Assembly: GCF_030848395.1 (NCBI RefSeq)
Contig: NZ_JAVDBT010000019.1
Span: 1-57,991, forward strand
Direction of reading: 5' to 3'
Length of the DNA: 57,991 nucleotides
From: Pseudogemmobacter lacusdianii
Lineage (GTDB): Bacteria > Pseudomonadota > Alphaproteobacteria > Rhodobacterales > Rhodobacteraceae
Shown here: one piece after another, positions 23,894 to 32,385 of the stretch
Layout of the letters: every line of letters starts with the position of its first letter
Position numbering within the stretch: position 1 is the stretch's first letter
Program-made: the position numbers and the translations under genes
Notes under the pieces: model-generated
The model's input: the letters and a program-made list of their open reading frames with translations, nothing else
Database searches by the model: none
Told to the model about the DNA's origin: nothing

Positions 23894-24706
23894 TTGGGAT
23901 TTTTGAACTATAAGGTGCGGCCGCGGATTTTGGTGGTGGGCAATGGTCACAGCTATGACCGCACCGCCTTCATGGCGATGTTTGAAAGCTTTACCGGCAT
24001 GGAATGCTTTTTGGTCGAACATCCTTTGGCCGAGCAAGTCCTGAACCCGCAAAGTCTGGCCGATGTCGATGCGGTCGTGCTTTACGACATGCCCGGTGGC
24101 GATCCTTGGGCCGGCGATGGCTATCAGGTTGAACCCTCGGCCGCTTTGAAAGCCGGCTTGCCCGCCATGCTAGAGGCTGGGATTCCCATCGTCGCCCTGC
24201 ATCACGCGATCGCCGCTTGGACGACCTGGCCCGAATATGCCGAGGCTTTGGGCGGGGCCTTGTTCCATTTCCCCGGCAAGCTGCGCGGCAAAGAGGTGCC
24301 GGATGGTGGCACCCGCGCCGGGCTTGCCATGACCATCACCGCCGAAGATGCCTCCCATCCGCTTTTCAAAGGGTTGCCCCCCAGCTTCACCCTGACCGAC
24401 GAGGCCTATTTGATGGAGGTCTTTGAAGACAGCGTGGATGTGGTGGCCCGCAGCGATGTCGAATATTCCTGCCGCAACCTCTATTCGCTGAAACTTGCCA
24501 TGACAGGCGAGCGGCGCTCCAATCGCGGCTGGGAGCGGCCCGATGGCAGCAATGCTGTGGTTTGGACCAAGCGCTCCGGGCGCTCGGCCTTGGCCTATAT
24601 CCAGCCGGGCCATGACGATGCGGCCTATGCGAACCCGCATTATCGCCAGCTTGTGCGCAATGCGATTGAATGGGTGATCTCGGAAAGTGATCGCAGCAAT
24701 GGCTGA
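23894..24706 (+). CDS. ThuA-like domain protein
   Basis: The 270-residue protein of the ThuA-like (trehalose-utilisation, class-I glutamine amidotransferase-like fold) family begins with KVRPRILVVGNGHSYDRTAF and has VVLYDMPGGD and a GIPIVALHHAIAAW strand-turn. The amidotransferase cysteine is absent; a His pair stands at that turn. A TTG start at 23894 is inferred because GGGAGGAG lies at the right distance, whereas the ATG at 23890 is out of frame and stops after five codons. The biochemical role of the family is poorly known; members are found in sugar and polyol catabolic clusters. It overlaps the glutathione transferase start. Confidence 0.78.
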   Translation: MGFLNYKVRPRILVVGNGHSYDRTAFMAMFESFTGMECFLVEHPLAEQVLNPQSLADVDAVVLYDMPGGDPWAGDGYQVEPSAALKAGLPAMLEAGIPIVALHHAIAAWTTWPEYAEALGGALFHFPGKLRGKEVPDGGTRAGLAMTITAEDASHPLFKGLPPSFTLTDEAYLMEVFEDSVDVVARSDVEYSCRNLYSLKLAMTGERRSNRGWERPDGSNAVVWTKRSGRSALAYIQPGHDDAAYANPHYRQLVRNAIEWVISESDRSNG

Positions 24707-25340
24707 TATGGAGCTGCTGATCTCGGTGGGGCCGAACCCACGGGCCGTGCGCTTTTTCATGGCGGAGAACGGCCTGACGCTTCCCGAGCGGGTGATTGAC
24801 CTGCCGGGAGGTGAGAACCGACGGGCGGAATTTCTGGCGATCAATCCGGCGGGCCAATTGCCGGTGCTGCTTTTGGCTGACGGCTCTGCAATCGCTGAGG
24901 CGCCGGTGATCTGCAACTATCTGGCCGAGCATTTCGGCACCCCGGCTTTGACGGGGGACACCCCGCGCGCGCGCGCCGAAATCCAGATGTGGCTGCGCCG
25001 GGTTGAGCAGCATTACACCTCGGTGCTGACGGCAGCCTTCCGCTACGGGCCCGGATTGGCGGTGTTTTCAAACCGGGTCCGCTGCCTTCCCGAGGCAGCC
25101 GAGGGGATGGCGGCGCTGGTGAAAGATGGTGAAGCATGGCTGAATGCTCAGCTGGCGGAACGTGAATGGTTGGCCAATGACCGCCTCACGCTCGTCGATA
25201 TAGTGTTGTTTTGCTTCGTAGATTTCGCCGAGAAACGCGCCGGATTGCCCTTGGACAGCTCAAACATCCACCTTGCCAAATGGAAAGAGCGCGTCGCTGC
25301 GCGACCTGGCGCAACTTTAACCGAGGCTTTGCCGCGCTAG
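24699..25340 (+). CDS. Glutathione S-transferase family protein
   Basis: The 213-residue two-domain protein has an N-terminal thioredoxin-like domain with LLISVGPNPRAVRFFMAENG, the conserved cis-proline segment GQLPVLLL and the acidic-Ser-like AEAPVICNYLAEHF. The C-terminal helical domain has the family's hydrophobic staple region NDRLTLVDIVLF. It overlaps the ThuA-like gene by eight bases if ATG 24699 is used (24708 is the alternative), so they are co-translated. It may conjugate or dehalogenate an intermediate, or act as an isomerase. Confidence 0.85.
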   Translation: MADMELLISVGPNPRAVRFFMAENGLTLPERVIDLPGGENRRAEFLAINPAGQLPVLLLADGSAIAEAPVICNYLAEHFGTPALTGDTPRARAEIQMWLRRVEQHYTSVLTAAFRYGPGLAVFSNRVRCLPEAAEGMAALVKDGEAWLNAQLAEREWLANDRLTLVDIVLFCFVDFAEKRAGLPLDSSNIHLAKWKERVAARPGATLTEALPR

Positions 25341-25383
25341 CTTTGGCGCGCGGGTTGATGTGGATTTAGGCGGATCGCTGAGT

Positions 25384-25411
25384 GGGGCCGGGTCGAGATC
25401 GACCCGGCCCC
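25384..25411. terminator. Bidirectional terminator hairpin
   Basis: GGGGCCGGGTCG-AGAT-CGACCCGGCCCC forms a perfect 12-bp stem between the convergent GST and cupin genes. It is followed by TTACT on the plus strand. Confidence 0.75.
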
Positions 25412-25529
25412 TTACTCGAACCTGCGTTAACCTCTACGCCATTTGTCGCTTGATCGGAGATGATCAAAGCCCTTTGCGTCTTGGCCCAACACTCTGCGAC
25501 AGCGCCGCCTGTGATCGACCGTGCGCCGC

Positions 25530-25901
25530 TCAGGCTGGCGGGTTACTTGCCCAACCCGCAGGGGTGATTGCGAAAAAGGCCGTGGCCAAGCCTTTGCTCC
25601 GATAGATCAGCTCGGTGCCCGCAGGCAGCCAGATCGTATCGCCCGGCTCCAGTCGATGCGTGACATCGCCTACCACCACTTCGAACAGATCTTCGCAGGC
25701 ATGACAGAACAGGATCTCGTCATACCAAACCGTGAAGGGCAGCTCGGAATCGCGGAAATAGACGACGCCGCCAGACATGCTGGCCCCCGTTAGGTCATTG
25801 AACAATTCATTCGGAGAACAGCCGCGCGGGCTGAAGGGTTTTGCATCGAGATCAGCAAGTTTGTACAGGCTCGGGCTCAGCGTAGGCGTGGTATCGGTCA
25901 T
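25530..25901 (-). CDS. Single-domain cupin protein (EutQ-like)
   Basis: The 123-residue cupin carries a beta-barrel core with VWYDEILFCHACEDLFEVVV, GDVTHRLEPGDTIWLPAGTE and a closing strand YRSKGLATAFFAIT. Residues around H and E in the first motif could bind a metal. AAGGAAA precedes the ATG. It lies 52 bases downstream of the flavoenzyme on the same strand and is probably its operon partner. Similar cupins sit beside amine-catabolic genes, where they may act as isomerases or small-molecule binders. No exact function can be given. Confidence 0.8.
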   Translation of the reverse strand: MTDTTPTLSPSLYKLADLDAKPFSPRGCSPNELFNDLTGASMSGGVVYFRDSELPFTVWYDEILFCHACEDLFEVVVGDVTHRLEPGDTIWLPAGTELIYRSKGLATAFFAITPAGWASNPPA

Positions 25902-25953
25902 TCTTTTTCCTTGGAAAGTTTGGCGGCCCTTCGGGGCCGCCCATGCAGTGAGA

Positions 25954-28044
25954 TCAGTGGAAATCTTCCATCGCGTCGAGATCCTCGAGCGAATGGACCA
26001 CAAGCCGCTCGCGGCGGAAGCCGACGCCTTCGCGTTTCGGCATGTCAAACTCGCGGGCGAATTTATGGCCCGAGTAGACGGCCTCGGCCATGGTGCCCGG
26101 CGACCAAGCATCGCCAACCTGCGTGACACCGACCTTGCCCGCCAAGACCTCGGCGCGTTGCGAGATGGCATCAAACAAGGCCGAGCCGGGTTTGCGCATC
26201 CCAACCACGACCACCGCATCCGCCGCAACATCCTGCGCCGCATGGGTGTGCAATTGGGTCAATTGTGCCTGCCCTGCGGTGATCGAGGTCACGATGTGAT
26301 GGGTGACCATCTTCACCCCCAGATCGCTCAGGCGGCGATAAACCATTGATTTCTCGCCGGTAAAGCGCAGCATATTCGACACATCGCTGTCAGATGTGAC
26401 CAAAGTCACCTCTGCGCCGGCCAGCTTCAGCGCCTCGGCGATGACGCCGCCCATGATGTAGGATTCTTCATCATAGACGATGACATTGCCGGTGATCGAA
26501 ACCCCCGCCATCACATCATCGGGCGTATAGACCCGCGCATCAGCGGTCCGAGGAATGGCGGTGCGGTTGAAGCGGCCAATGCCGTCATCCATCCATTTGG
26601 CCCCATCGGCGACGACGATATGGTCGAAGTCATGGCCTTCAAGATCCTCGGCCGAGACGGGATTGCCCAGATAAGTGGTCACATTCGGCAGCTTGTGCAG
26701 CTGGCCAATCCGGTAATCCGCAACCCGGCGATAAGAGGACAGGCCCGGCAGGCGCGACTCGCGCAACGACCGCCCGCCAAGCTCTTTGTCGCCTTCAAAC
26801 AAGGTGACCTCATAGCCACGCTTGCCCAAGGTCACCGCGGTTTCAAGCCCCGAAGGCCCGCCGCCGATCACAAGGAACTTCTTCTCCGAGCGTTTGCGCG
26901 GGAATTTCTCCGGGTGCCAGCCGCGCCGCCATTCTTCGCCCACGGTTGGGTTCTGCGTGCAGCGGATCGGGCCGCCAGCATTCTTGGTCATCAGGCAAAT
27001 GTTGCAGCCCACACATTCGCGGATATCCTCGATCCGGTTCTCGCGGATCTTATTGGGCAGGAAGGGATCGGCGATCGAAGGCCGCGCCGCACCGATCATG
27101 TCGAGATGGCCTTTGCGGATCAGCGACACCATCCGGTCGGGCGAGGTGTAGCGGCCAACCCCCACCACAGGCTTGGTCGTCACCTGTTTCACAAAGGCAG
27201 TGAAGGGCTCTTGGAAGCCTTCATCGGTGAAGCGCGCCGTCATCATGTCAAAATCGCAATCGTTGACATTGACGTCCCAAAGGTCGGGCATCTCGCCCAA
27301 GGTCTCGACCACGCGGCGGCCGTCATCGGTGCAGGTGAAGCCATCTGCCCCGACCAACTCATCGGTGCCAAAGCGGATGGCAACGGCGCAATCGTCGCCA
27401 ACCTCTTGCTTGGTGTCCTCCAGCAGTTCGCGCAAGAAGCGGACACGGTTGACGAATTCCCCGCCGTATTCGTCGCGGCGCATCTGGTTCATCTTGGGCG
27501 ACAAGAGATCATAGGCCAGACCGATGGCATGGCTGGCGTAGACATAGATGATGTCAAAGCCGATATCGCGGGCGCGCCGGGCGGCTGCACGGTGGTAATC
27601 ACGGATCTCTTTAAGATCCTCACGCGTGGCTTGGCGCACCATCGAGGGCAAATTGTTCACAAAGCGCGGCATCGCCGAGATCGGACGCTCGCGGCTCATC
27701 CGGTTGTGCGAAACGCTGCCGCCATGACCCAGTTCCACCCCGGCCAGCGCTTTTTGCCGATGCACCGCATCGACCATCAGCCGCATCCCCGGCAAGTCGC
27801 TGTCATCCCAGATATTCTCGATCGAGAAGGGATACGAATCTGCGGTCGGGTGAACCATGCAGATTTCGGTATTGATCACCCCCCAACCACCCTCGGCCTT
27901 CACCTCGCGGAATTTGGCGGTGGATTGCGGCATGGTGGTGCCCATGCCGGTGCAATGGGGCACTTGATAAAAGCGGTTCGGCGCGACTTTCGGGCCGATC
28001 TGCACCGGCTCAAACAGGATTTTATAGCGATCATCGGTCTGCAT
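25954..28044 (-). CDS. Trimethylamine-dehydrogenase-type iron-sulfur flavoprotein
   Basis: The 696-residue protein combines an N-terminal old-yellow-enzyme barrel, a 4Fe-4S site C344-x2-C347-x2-C350-x11-C362, and a C-terminal ADP-binding domain starting VIGGGPSGLETAVTLGKRGY. This is the layout of TMADH, dimethylamine and histamine dehydrogenases. C31 (VPHCTG) matches the cysteine that holds FMN covalently in TMADH. Y169 and H172 (YASH) match the TMADH active-site pair. It should oxidatively demethylate or deaminate an amine and pass electrons to an acceptor. ATG 28044 follows GGAG; the longer frame has no support. It is divergent from a GlxA-type activator. Confidence 0.9.
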   Translation of the reverse strand: MQTDDRYKILFEPVQIGPKVAPNRFYQVPHCTGMGTTMPQSTAKFREVKAEGGWGVINTEICMVHPTADSYPFSIENIWDDSDLPGMRLMVDAVHRQKALAGVELGHGGSVSHNRMSRERPISAMPRFVNNLPSMVRQATREDLKEIRDYHRAAARRARDIGFDIIYVYASHAIGLAYDLLSPKMNQMRRDEYGGEFVNRVRFLRELLEDTKQEVGDDCAVAIRFGTDELVGADGFTCTDDGRRVVETLGEMPDLWDVNVNDCDFDMMTARFTDEGFQEPFTAFVKQVTTKPVVGVGRYTSPDRMVSLIRKGHLDMIGAARPSIADPFLPNKIRENRIEDIRECVGCNICLMTKNAGGPIRCTQNPTVGEEWRRGWHPEKFPRKRSEKKFLVIGGGPSGLETAVTLGKRGYEVTLFEGDKELGGRSLRESRLPGLSSYRRVADYRIGQLHKLPNVTTYLGNPVSAEDLEGHDFDHIVVADGAKWMDDGIGRFNRTAIPRTADARVYTPDDVMAGVSITGNVIVYDEESYIMGGVIAEALKLAGAEVTLVTSDSDVSNMLRFTGEKSMVYRRLSDLGVKMVTHHIVTSITAGQAQLTQLHTHAAQDVAADAVVVVGMRKPGSALFDAISQRAEVLAGKVGVTQVGDAWSPGTMAEAVYSGHKFAREFDMPKREGVGFRRERLVVHSLEDLDAMEDFH

Positions 28045-28327
28045 CGACATCTCCGGCATAGGCTGTGCTGCGGGAAAAGATTGGGACGGTCGGCTTCCAA
28101 AAATCGGGGCCCTCGCGTCCAACCCTGTGCCGCAGGCGTGGCTGACGGATGGTTGATAGCAGTCCAAAATCGCGGCAATATTTCCAGAATCGTCAAAAAT
28201 ATTTCCGTAATGGTAGAGAATGCTGTGCAGTTTGGCAGGTCTGCTTTACGGGGGGCAGGAAAGCGGCGCGTCTCTGATCCCGCGCCACCGACCTTGATTT
28301 AGGATTTCGTGGCTGGGACATGAGAAG

Positions 28328-29305
28328 ATGATCCGCGTTGCTTTGGTGAATATTGGTGAAATCTCGCTCTACACCGCCTTGCTGGTGATCGAGCCATTTC
28401 GCGCGGCAAACCGGTTAAGCGACAGGGATGCCTACAGCATCAGCCTGCTGTCCTCGGATCATCCGGTTCAGGTGACGATCCCCGGATTTTCCATCCCGAC
28501 CTTGCCGATCCGCGAGGCGCAGGGCCAGTTTGATGTGATCCTTGTGCTGTCGTGCTATGAATGCCCGCCTCAGCAATGGCGGCCGGCACTCGCTTGGGTC
28601 AAAGCCCAGGAAAGACACGGGGCGCTGATTGGCGCGCTGGACAATGCGGTGATGTATTTTGCCATCTCGGGGCTGCTCGATGGCTACCGCGTGGCGGCGC
28701 ATTGGGCCTTGCACAGCGTTCTTGAGGAGAAGTTCGCCGCGATCACCTTGGTCGACAAGCGGTTCGAGATTGACCGAAAGCGCGCAACCTCGCCCGGCCA
28801 TATGGCGGCCGTCGACCTGTCGCTTGAGGTCATCGAGCAGATGTCTGGCGGGGCACTGACGCGTGCGGTGCGCAATGACATCATCTATCCCGAACGGCCC
28901 GAGCAAACCCAATCGCAGGTGCAAGACATCTACGCGCGCAATCCTTACATGAGCCAAGGCCTGCGCAAGGTCATCGAGGCCATGAAGCAGAATATCTGTC
29001 CGCCCTTAGCCCTGTCAGAGATTGCGGACCTTGCCGAGATGGAACCACGCGCCATGCAGCGCGCTTTCCTGCGGATGTTCGGCCAATCGCCCAAGCAGTA
29101 TTACACCACCCTAAGGCTGCAGCAGGCGCGGGGCATGCTGCAGTTCAGCGACATGAATGTGCATGACATCGCCTCGGCCGTCGGCTTCAGCAGCTATGCA
29201 GGCTTTTTCAAATCGTTCCGGTCACGATTTGGCAGCTCTCCCACCGATTGCCGCAAAGACTTTCAAGAGGGCCAGTCCCTACCAAATGGCCGCAGAGTCT
29301 ATTGA
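28328..29305 (+). CDS. GlxA-family AraC-type transcriptional regulator
   Basis: The 325-residue regulator has an N-terminal DJ-1/PfpI-like (GATase1) domain of about 190 residues. Two AraC helix-turn-helix motifs follow (LALSEIADLAEMEPRAMQRA and MNVHDIASAVGFSSYAGFFK). The class includes GbdR, CdhR and SouR, which activate catabolism of betaine, carnitine and sarcosine. It is encoded divergently from the TMADH-like gene, so it probably activates it in response to a quaternary or methylated amine. The 283-bp intergenic region should contain its sites. Confidence 0.88.
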   Translation: MIRVALVNIGEISLYTALLVIEPFRAANRLSDRDAYSISLLSSDHPVQVTIPGFSIPTLPIREAQGQFDVILVLSCYECPPQQWRPALAWVKAQERHGALIGALDNAVMYFAISGLLDGYRVAAHWALHSVLEEKFAAITLVDKRFEIDRKRATSPGHMAAVDLSLEVIEQMSGGALTRAVRNDIIYPERPEQTQSQVQDIYARNPYMSQGLRKVIEAMKQNICPPLALSEIADLAEMEPRAMQRAFLRMFGQSPKQYYTTLRLQQARGMLQFSDMNVHDIASAVGFSSYAGFFKSFRSRFGSSPTDCRKDFQEGQSLPNGRRVY

Positions 29306-29321
29306 GCGCACCGCAAAGTCC

Positions 29322-29930
29322 TTAGCCGCGCGCAATCGCGATAAGCTGCTGCAACTCGGCAAGGCTTTGGCGGCCAAACCGGCCATCATTGCCCGCGATG
29401 AACGTCGGCGTCCCGCTGAGCCCCATGTGATCGCCAAGATCCATCGACTGCCAGATATGGCCCGAGACATCGTCGCTGTTCATGTCGCGCTTCAGCTGCG
29501 CGGTATCAAGCCCCAGATCGCCCGCGATCCGAAGCGCCGCATCTATGTTCAGTCCGCGCTTGGCCGACAGCAGGCCGTGATGCATCTGCCAGTATTTCTT
29601 CTGCTTCAGGCTGGCCAGTGACACCCGCGCCAGCTCTTCCGAGCTGGGCCGCAGCACCGGCCATTCGCGCAGCACGATCCGTAGGTTTTTATCCCCAGCG
29701 ATCAGCTTTTGCAAAAGTGGCGGCACCTCGCGGCAAATCGGACAATTGTAATCAAAGAACTCGGTCAGAGTGACATCGCCCTTGGGATTGCCCAAGACGG
29801 GCGAGAAGGGTTGCCGTTCAATGGCTTCACGCAGCTCGGCTGGCATCTCGTTGTCATTGGCAAGGACCGGAGTGGCCGCAACAAGGCCTGCCGCACTGGC
29901 GGTCAGCAGAAGGTTACGTCTTGTCAGCAT
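29322..29930 (-). CDS. DsbA-family thiol-disulfide oxidoreductase, periplasmic
   Basis: The 202-residue exported protein has a thioredoxin fold. The N-terminus MLTRRNLLLTASAAGLVAA is twin-arginine-like. The active site is C63-P-I-C66 in FFDYNCPICREV, and the cis-proline loop is LSGTPTF. It resembles the DsbA/Com1 type that oxidises or isomerises disulfides. It lies convergent to the GlxA gene and divergent from the persulfide operon. Confidence 0.87.
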   Translation of the reverse strand: MLTRRNLLLTASAAGLVAATPVLANDNEMPAELREAIERQPFSPVLGNPKGDVTLTEFFDYNCPICREVPPLLQKLIAGDKNLRIVLREWPVLRPSSEELARVSLASLKQKKYWQMHHGLLSAKRGLNIDAALRIAGDLGLDTAQLKRDMNSDDVSGHIWQSMDLGDHMGLSGTPTFIAGNDGRFGRQSLAELQQLIAIARG

Positions 29931-30110
29931 CTTTCGGCCCCCAAATCGCCTGTCATTCCCAAAACCCGCGCCCCGCTCCGCGCGTGGCGGGATTTGTCTT
30001 TATCGCTTGTTAAGGGTTTGTCGTCTCAGACAGGAAAAAGCCAGAGTGGACAGGTCACGACGGCGTGTGAAAGCGGGGCAGGGCCTCGTAAGGACAGCTG
30101 CGTTCTTATT

Positions 30111-30128
30111 ATTGCAAATTAATGCAAT
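30111..30128. promoter_or_regulatory. Operator candidate for the BigR/SqrR-type repressor
   Basis: ATTGCA-AATTAA-TGCAAT is a perfect 6-6-6 inverted repeat in an AT-rich patch 63 bases before the persulfide dioxygenase gene. ArsR-family repressors of this type autoregulate such operons from AT-rich palindromes overlapping the promoter. Confidence 0.55.
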
Positions 30129-30190
30129 CGTACTATTTAAGGCATCGTGCGGCGCAGCTAAAGCGCAATAGGCGGCAGAAAGAGTAAGCA

Positions 30191-31072
30191 ATGATCCAGA
30201 CACCCGAAGTGACAGGCTTTTACGACCCCCGTACCTTCTCGGTGCAATATGTGGTCGCCGATCCGGACAGCAAGCTCTGCGCGATCATTGATCCGGTGTT
30301 GGATTTTGACGAAAAGTCCGGTCAGACCGACACGATGAACGCCGATAAGATCCTGCAATTCGTGGCTGAAAAAGGCTATCGGGTTCAATGGGTTCTCGAC
30401 ACCCACCCCCATGCTGACCACTTCTCGGCGGCCTCTTACTTGAAGGCAAAAACCGGCGCGCCTATCGCCATTGGTGAAAAGGTGCGCGAGGTGCAAAAGC
30501 TGTGGAAGGGCTTTTACAACTGGCCCGACTTCCCCGAAGACGGCCGCCAATGGGACAAGCTTTTCGCCGATGGTGAGCGTTTCAAGCTGGGCAATATCGA
30601 CGCCCGCGTCATGCTTTCGCCGGGCCATACGCTGGCCTCGGTGACCTATGTGATCGGAGATGCGGCTTTCGTGCATGATACGTTGTTCATGCCCGACAGC
30701 GGCACCGCGCGGGCCGATTTCCCTGGCGGCTCGGCCAAGGCGCTTTGGGACAGCATTCAGGCGATCCTTGCTTTGCCCGACGCCACGCGGCTTTTCACCG
30801 GCCATGATTACCAGCCGGGCGGACGCGAGCCTTTGTGGGAAAGCACCGTGGCCGAGCAGAGGGCCAAGAACAGCCATATCTCGGTCCATCTGACCGAAGC
30901 GGCCTATATCGCCGCCCGCGAGGCCCGCGATGCGACCCTGCCAATGCCGAAACTGATCCTGCATGCTTTGCAGATCAACACCAATGCTGGCCGCCTGCCA
31001 GAGCCGGAAGCCAATGGGCGGCGCTATCTGAAAATCCCGCTCGATCTTCTCAGCGCGCCTTGGGGGAGCTGA
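30191..31072 (+). CDS. Metallo-beta-lactamase-fold persulfide dioxygenase-like protein (Blh/ETHE1 type)
   Basis: The 293-residue MBL-fold protein has metal ligands H72, H74, D76 and H77 in THPHADHFSAAS, a further His in SPGHTLASV, and GHDYQP near residue 204. It resembles the Blh proteins of bigR operons, which oxidise glutathione persulfide to sulfite. It heads the operon with the BigR/SqrR-type repressor and two membrane proteins. The ATG at 30191 follows AGAGTAAGCA, a modest binding site. It is expected to detoxify sulfide-derived persulfides. Confidence 0.88.
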   Translation: MIQTPEVTGFYDPRTFSVQYVVADPDSKLCAIIDPVLDFDEKSGQTDTMNADKILQFVAEKGYRVQWVLDTHPHADHFSAASYLKAKTGAPIAIGEKVREVQKLWKGFYNWPDFPEDGRQWDKLFADGERFKLGNIDARVMLSPGHTLASVTYVIGDAAFVHDTLFMPDSGTARADFPGGSAKALWDSIQAILALPDATRLFTGHDYQPGGREPLWESTVAEQRAKNSHISVHLTEAAYIAAREARDATLPMPKLILHALQINTNAGRLPEPEANGRRYLKIPLDLLSAPWGS

Positions 31073-31076
31073 CGCC

Positions 31077-31430
31077 ATGACCACCGCCATCGACAGCCTG
31101 CTGCCTGAAACGCAGCCCCTGCAAGCCCGCGCCGCCGAGGCGACACGCTTTCTTAAGCTCTTGGCCAATCAAGACCGCTTGATGGTGGTCTGTGCGCTTG
31201 TCACCGGTGAGCGTTCGGTCCGCGATTTGGAAGACAGTCTTGGCATCCGCCAGCCCGGCCTTAGCCAGCAGATCGCTGGTCTGCGCGAGGCGGGGATCAT
31301 CCAAGGCCGCAAGGCTGGCAAACACATCTTCTACCACTTGGCCGATCCCAAAGCGGCCGAGGTTGTCGCAACGCTGTATCGGCTGTTCTGCGCGCCCGGG
31401 GCGGCAGAGAAAGAGGGTTCAAATGACTGA
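31077..31430 (+). CDS. BigR/SqrR-type persulfide-responsive ArsR repressor
   Basis: The 117-residue winged-helix ArsR protein has the recognition region SVRDLEDSLGIRQPGLSQQI. It has two cysteines, C39 (MVVCALV) and C105 (RLFCAP), placed like the redox pair that forms a tetrasulfide link in SqrR (C41/C107) and a disulfide in BigR. It lies four bases after the dioxygenase gene and overlaps the next gene by eight bases. It should repress the operon until persulfides modify the cysteines. Confidence 0.9.
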   Translation: MTTAIDSLLPETQPLQARAAEATRFLKLLANQDRLMVVCALVTGERSVRDLEDSLGIRQPGLSQQIAGLREAGIIQGRKAGKHIFYHLADPKAAEVVATLYRLFCAPGAAEKEGSND

Positions 31431-31851
31431 ATTCACACCCATCTTGTCTTTGGCAGGGGGCGCGATGATCGGGCTTTCTGCGGTTTTGCTCATGGCTTTG
31501 CATGGCCGCATCGCCGGGATCAGCGGCATGCTGCAAGGCCTCTTGCCGCCCTTCGCCAAGGATTGGGGATGGCGCGCGGCCTTCCTTGTCGGCGCGATCT
31601 TCGCCCCGGTGCTGATCTTGGTCATGACCGGCTGGCGCCCCGCATTTGACGCTTCGACCCCAACGCTTTGGCTGGTGATCGGCGGTTTGATCGTTGGCGC
31701 GGGCGTGCAACTGGCCTCGGGCTGCACCTCGGGTCACGGGATTTGCGGGATGTCGCGGCTTTCGGCGCGCTCCATCGTTGCAACGCTCAGCTTCATGATC
31801 TCCACCGCGGTCACCGTCTATGTGATCCGCCACATCATCGGAGGCTTCTAA
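31423..31851 (+). CDS. YeeE/YedE-family membrane protein, first half
   Basis: The 142-residue membrane protein has about four hydrophobic segments and the family's cysteine motif GAGVQLASGCTSGHGICGMS, which in YeeE relays thiosulfate through the membrane. Together with the next gene it corresponds to the PmpA/PmpB two-part version found in bigR operons. It probably moves a sulfur species, outward or inward. The start at 31423 overlaps the repressor stop. Confidence 0.87.
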   Translation: MTEFTPILSLAGGAMIGLSAVLLMALHGRIAGISGMLQGLLPPFAKDWGWRAAFLVGAIFAPVLILVMTGWRPAFDASTPTLWLVIGGLIVGAGVQLASGCTSGHGICGMSRLSARSIVATLSFMISTAVTVYVIRHIIGGF

Positions 31852-31854
31852 GCC

Positions 31855-32271
31855 ATGCGCGTCTTTTCCGCTTTGCTGATCGGCCTCATCTTCGGGGCAG
31901 GCATCGCTGTCTCGGGCATGATTAACCCGGCCAAGATCTTCAATTTCTTCGATATTGCCGGCACATGGGATCCGTCCTTGGCCTTCGTGATGGGGGGCGC
32001 GCTGGTCGTCACCTTCATCGGCTACCGCTTGGTCTGGCGCCGGCAACGCCCGGTCTTCGACAGCCAATTCCACCTGCCGACCCGCAAGGATCTTGACCCT
32101 GCGCTGATCGGCGGCGCGGCGCTTTTCGGCATTGGCTGGGGCATCGCGGGCTTTTGCCCCGGTGGTGCGATCCCCGCCCTAGGCTTGGGCGAGGCTCAGG
32201 CCTTCATCTTCGTGGCCGCCATGCTGGCCGGTCTTTGGGGCATGCGCCTTTTGCGCAGCTTGAAAGGCTAA
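31855..32271 (+). CDS. YeeE/YedE-family membrane protein, second half
   Basis: The 138-residue partner of the preceding gene has AGIAVSGMINPAKIFNFFDI near the N-terminus, hydrophobic helices, and ALFGIGWGIAGFCPGGAIPA containing the second family cysteine. It starts four bases after the first half. The two proteins are expected to assemble as one pore. It is the last gene of the persulfide operon. Confidence 0.87.
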   Translation: MRVFSALLIGLIFGAGIAVSGMINPAKIFNFFDIAGTWDPSLAFVMGGALVVTFIGYRLVWRRQRPVFDSQFHLPTRKDLDPALIGGAALFGIGWGIAGFCPGGAIPALGLGEAQAFIFVAAMLAGLWGMRLLRSLKG

Positions 32272-32385
32272 GCCTATGTCGCTGGATCTGAAATTCTGTC
32301 TCGCGCGAAGGCCATCCGGCTTTGGAGGCGCAATCGGCAATAAACCTCTGGGGCGCAGGATAAAGAGTTCCGCAACATCAATCAC

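Noticed and set aside
25902-26243. Extension of the cupin frame upstream of 25901
   Set aside because: It overlaps the flavoenzyme gene out of frame; the cupin ATG at 25901 has its own ribosome-binding site.
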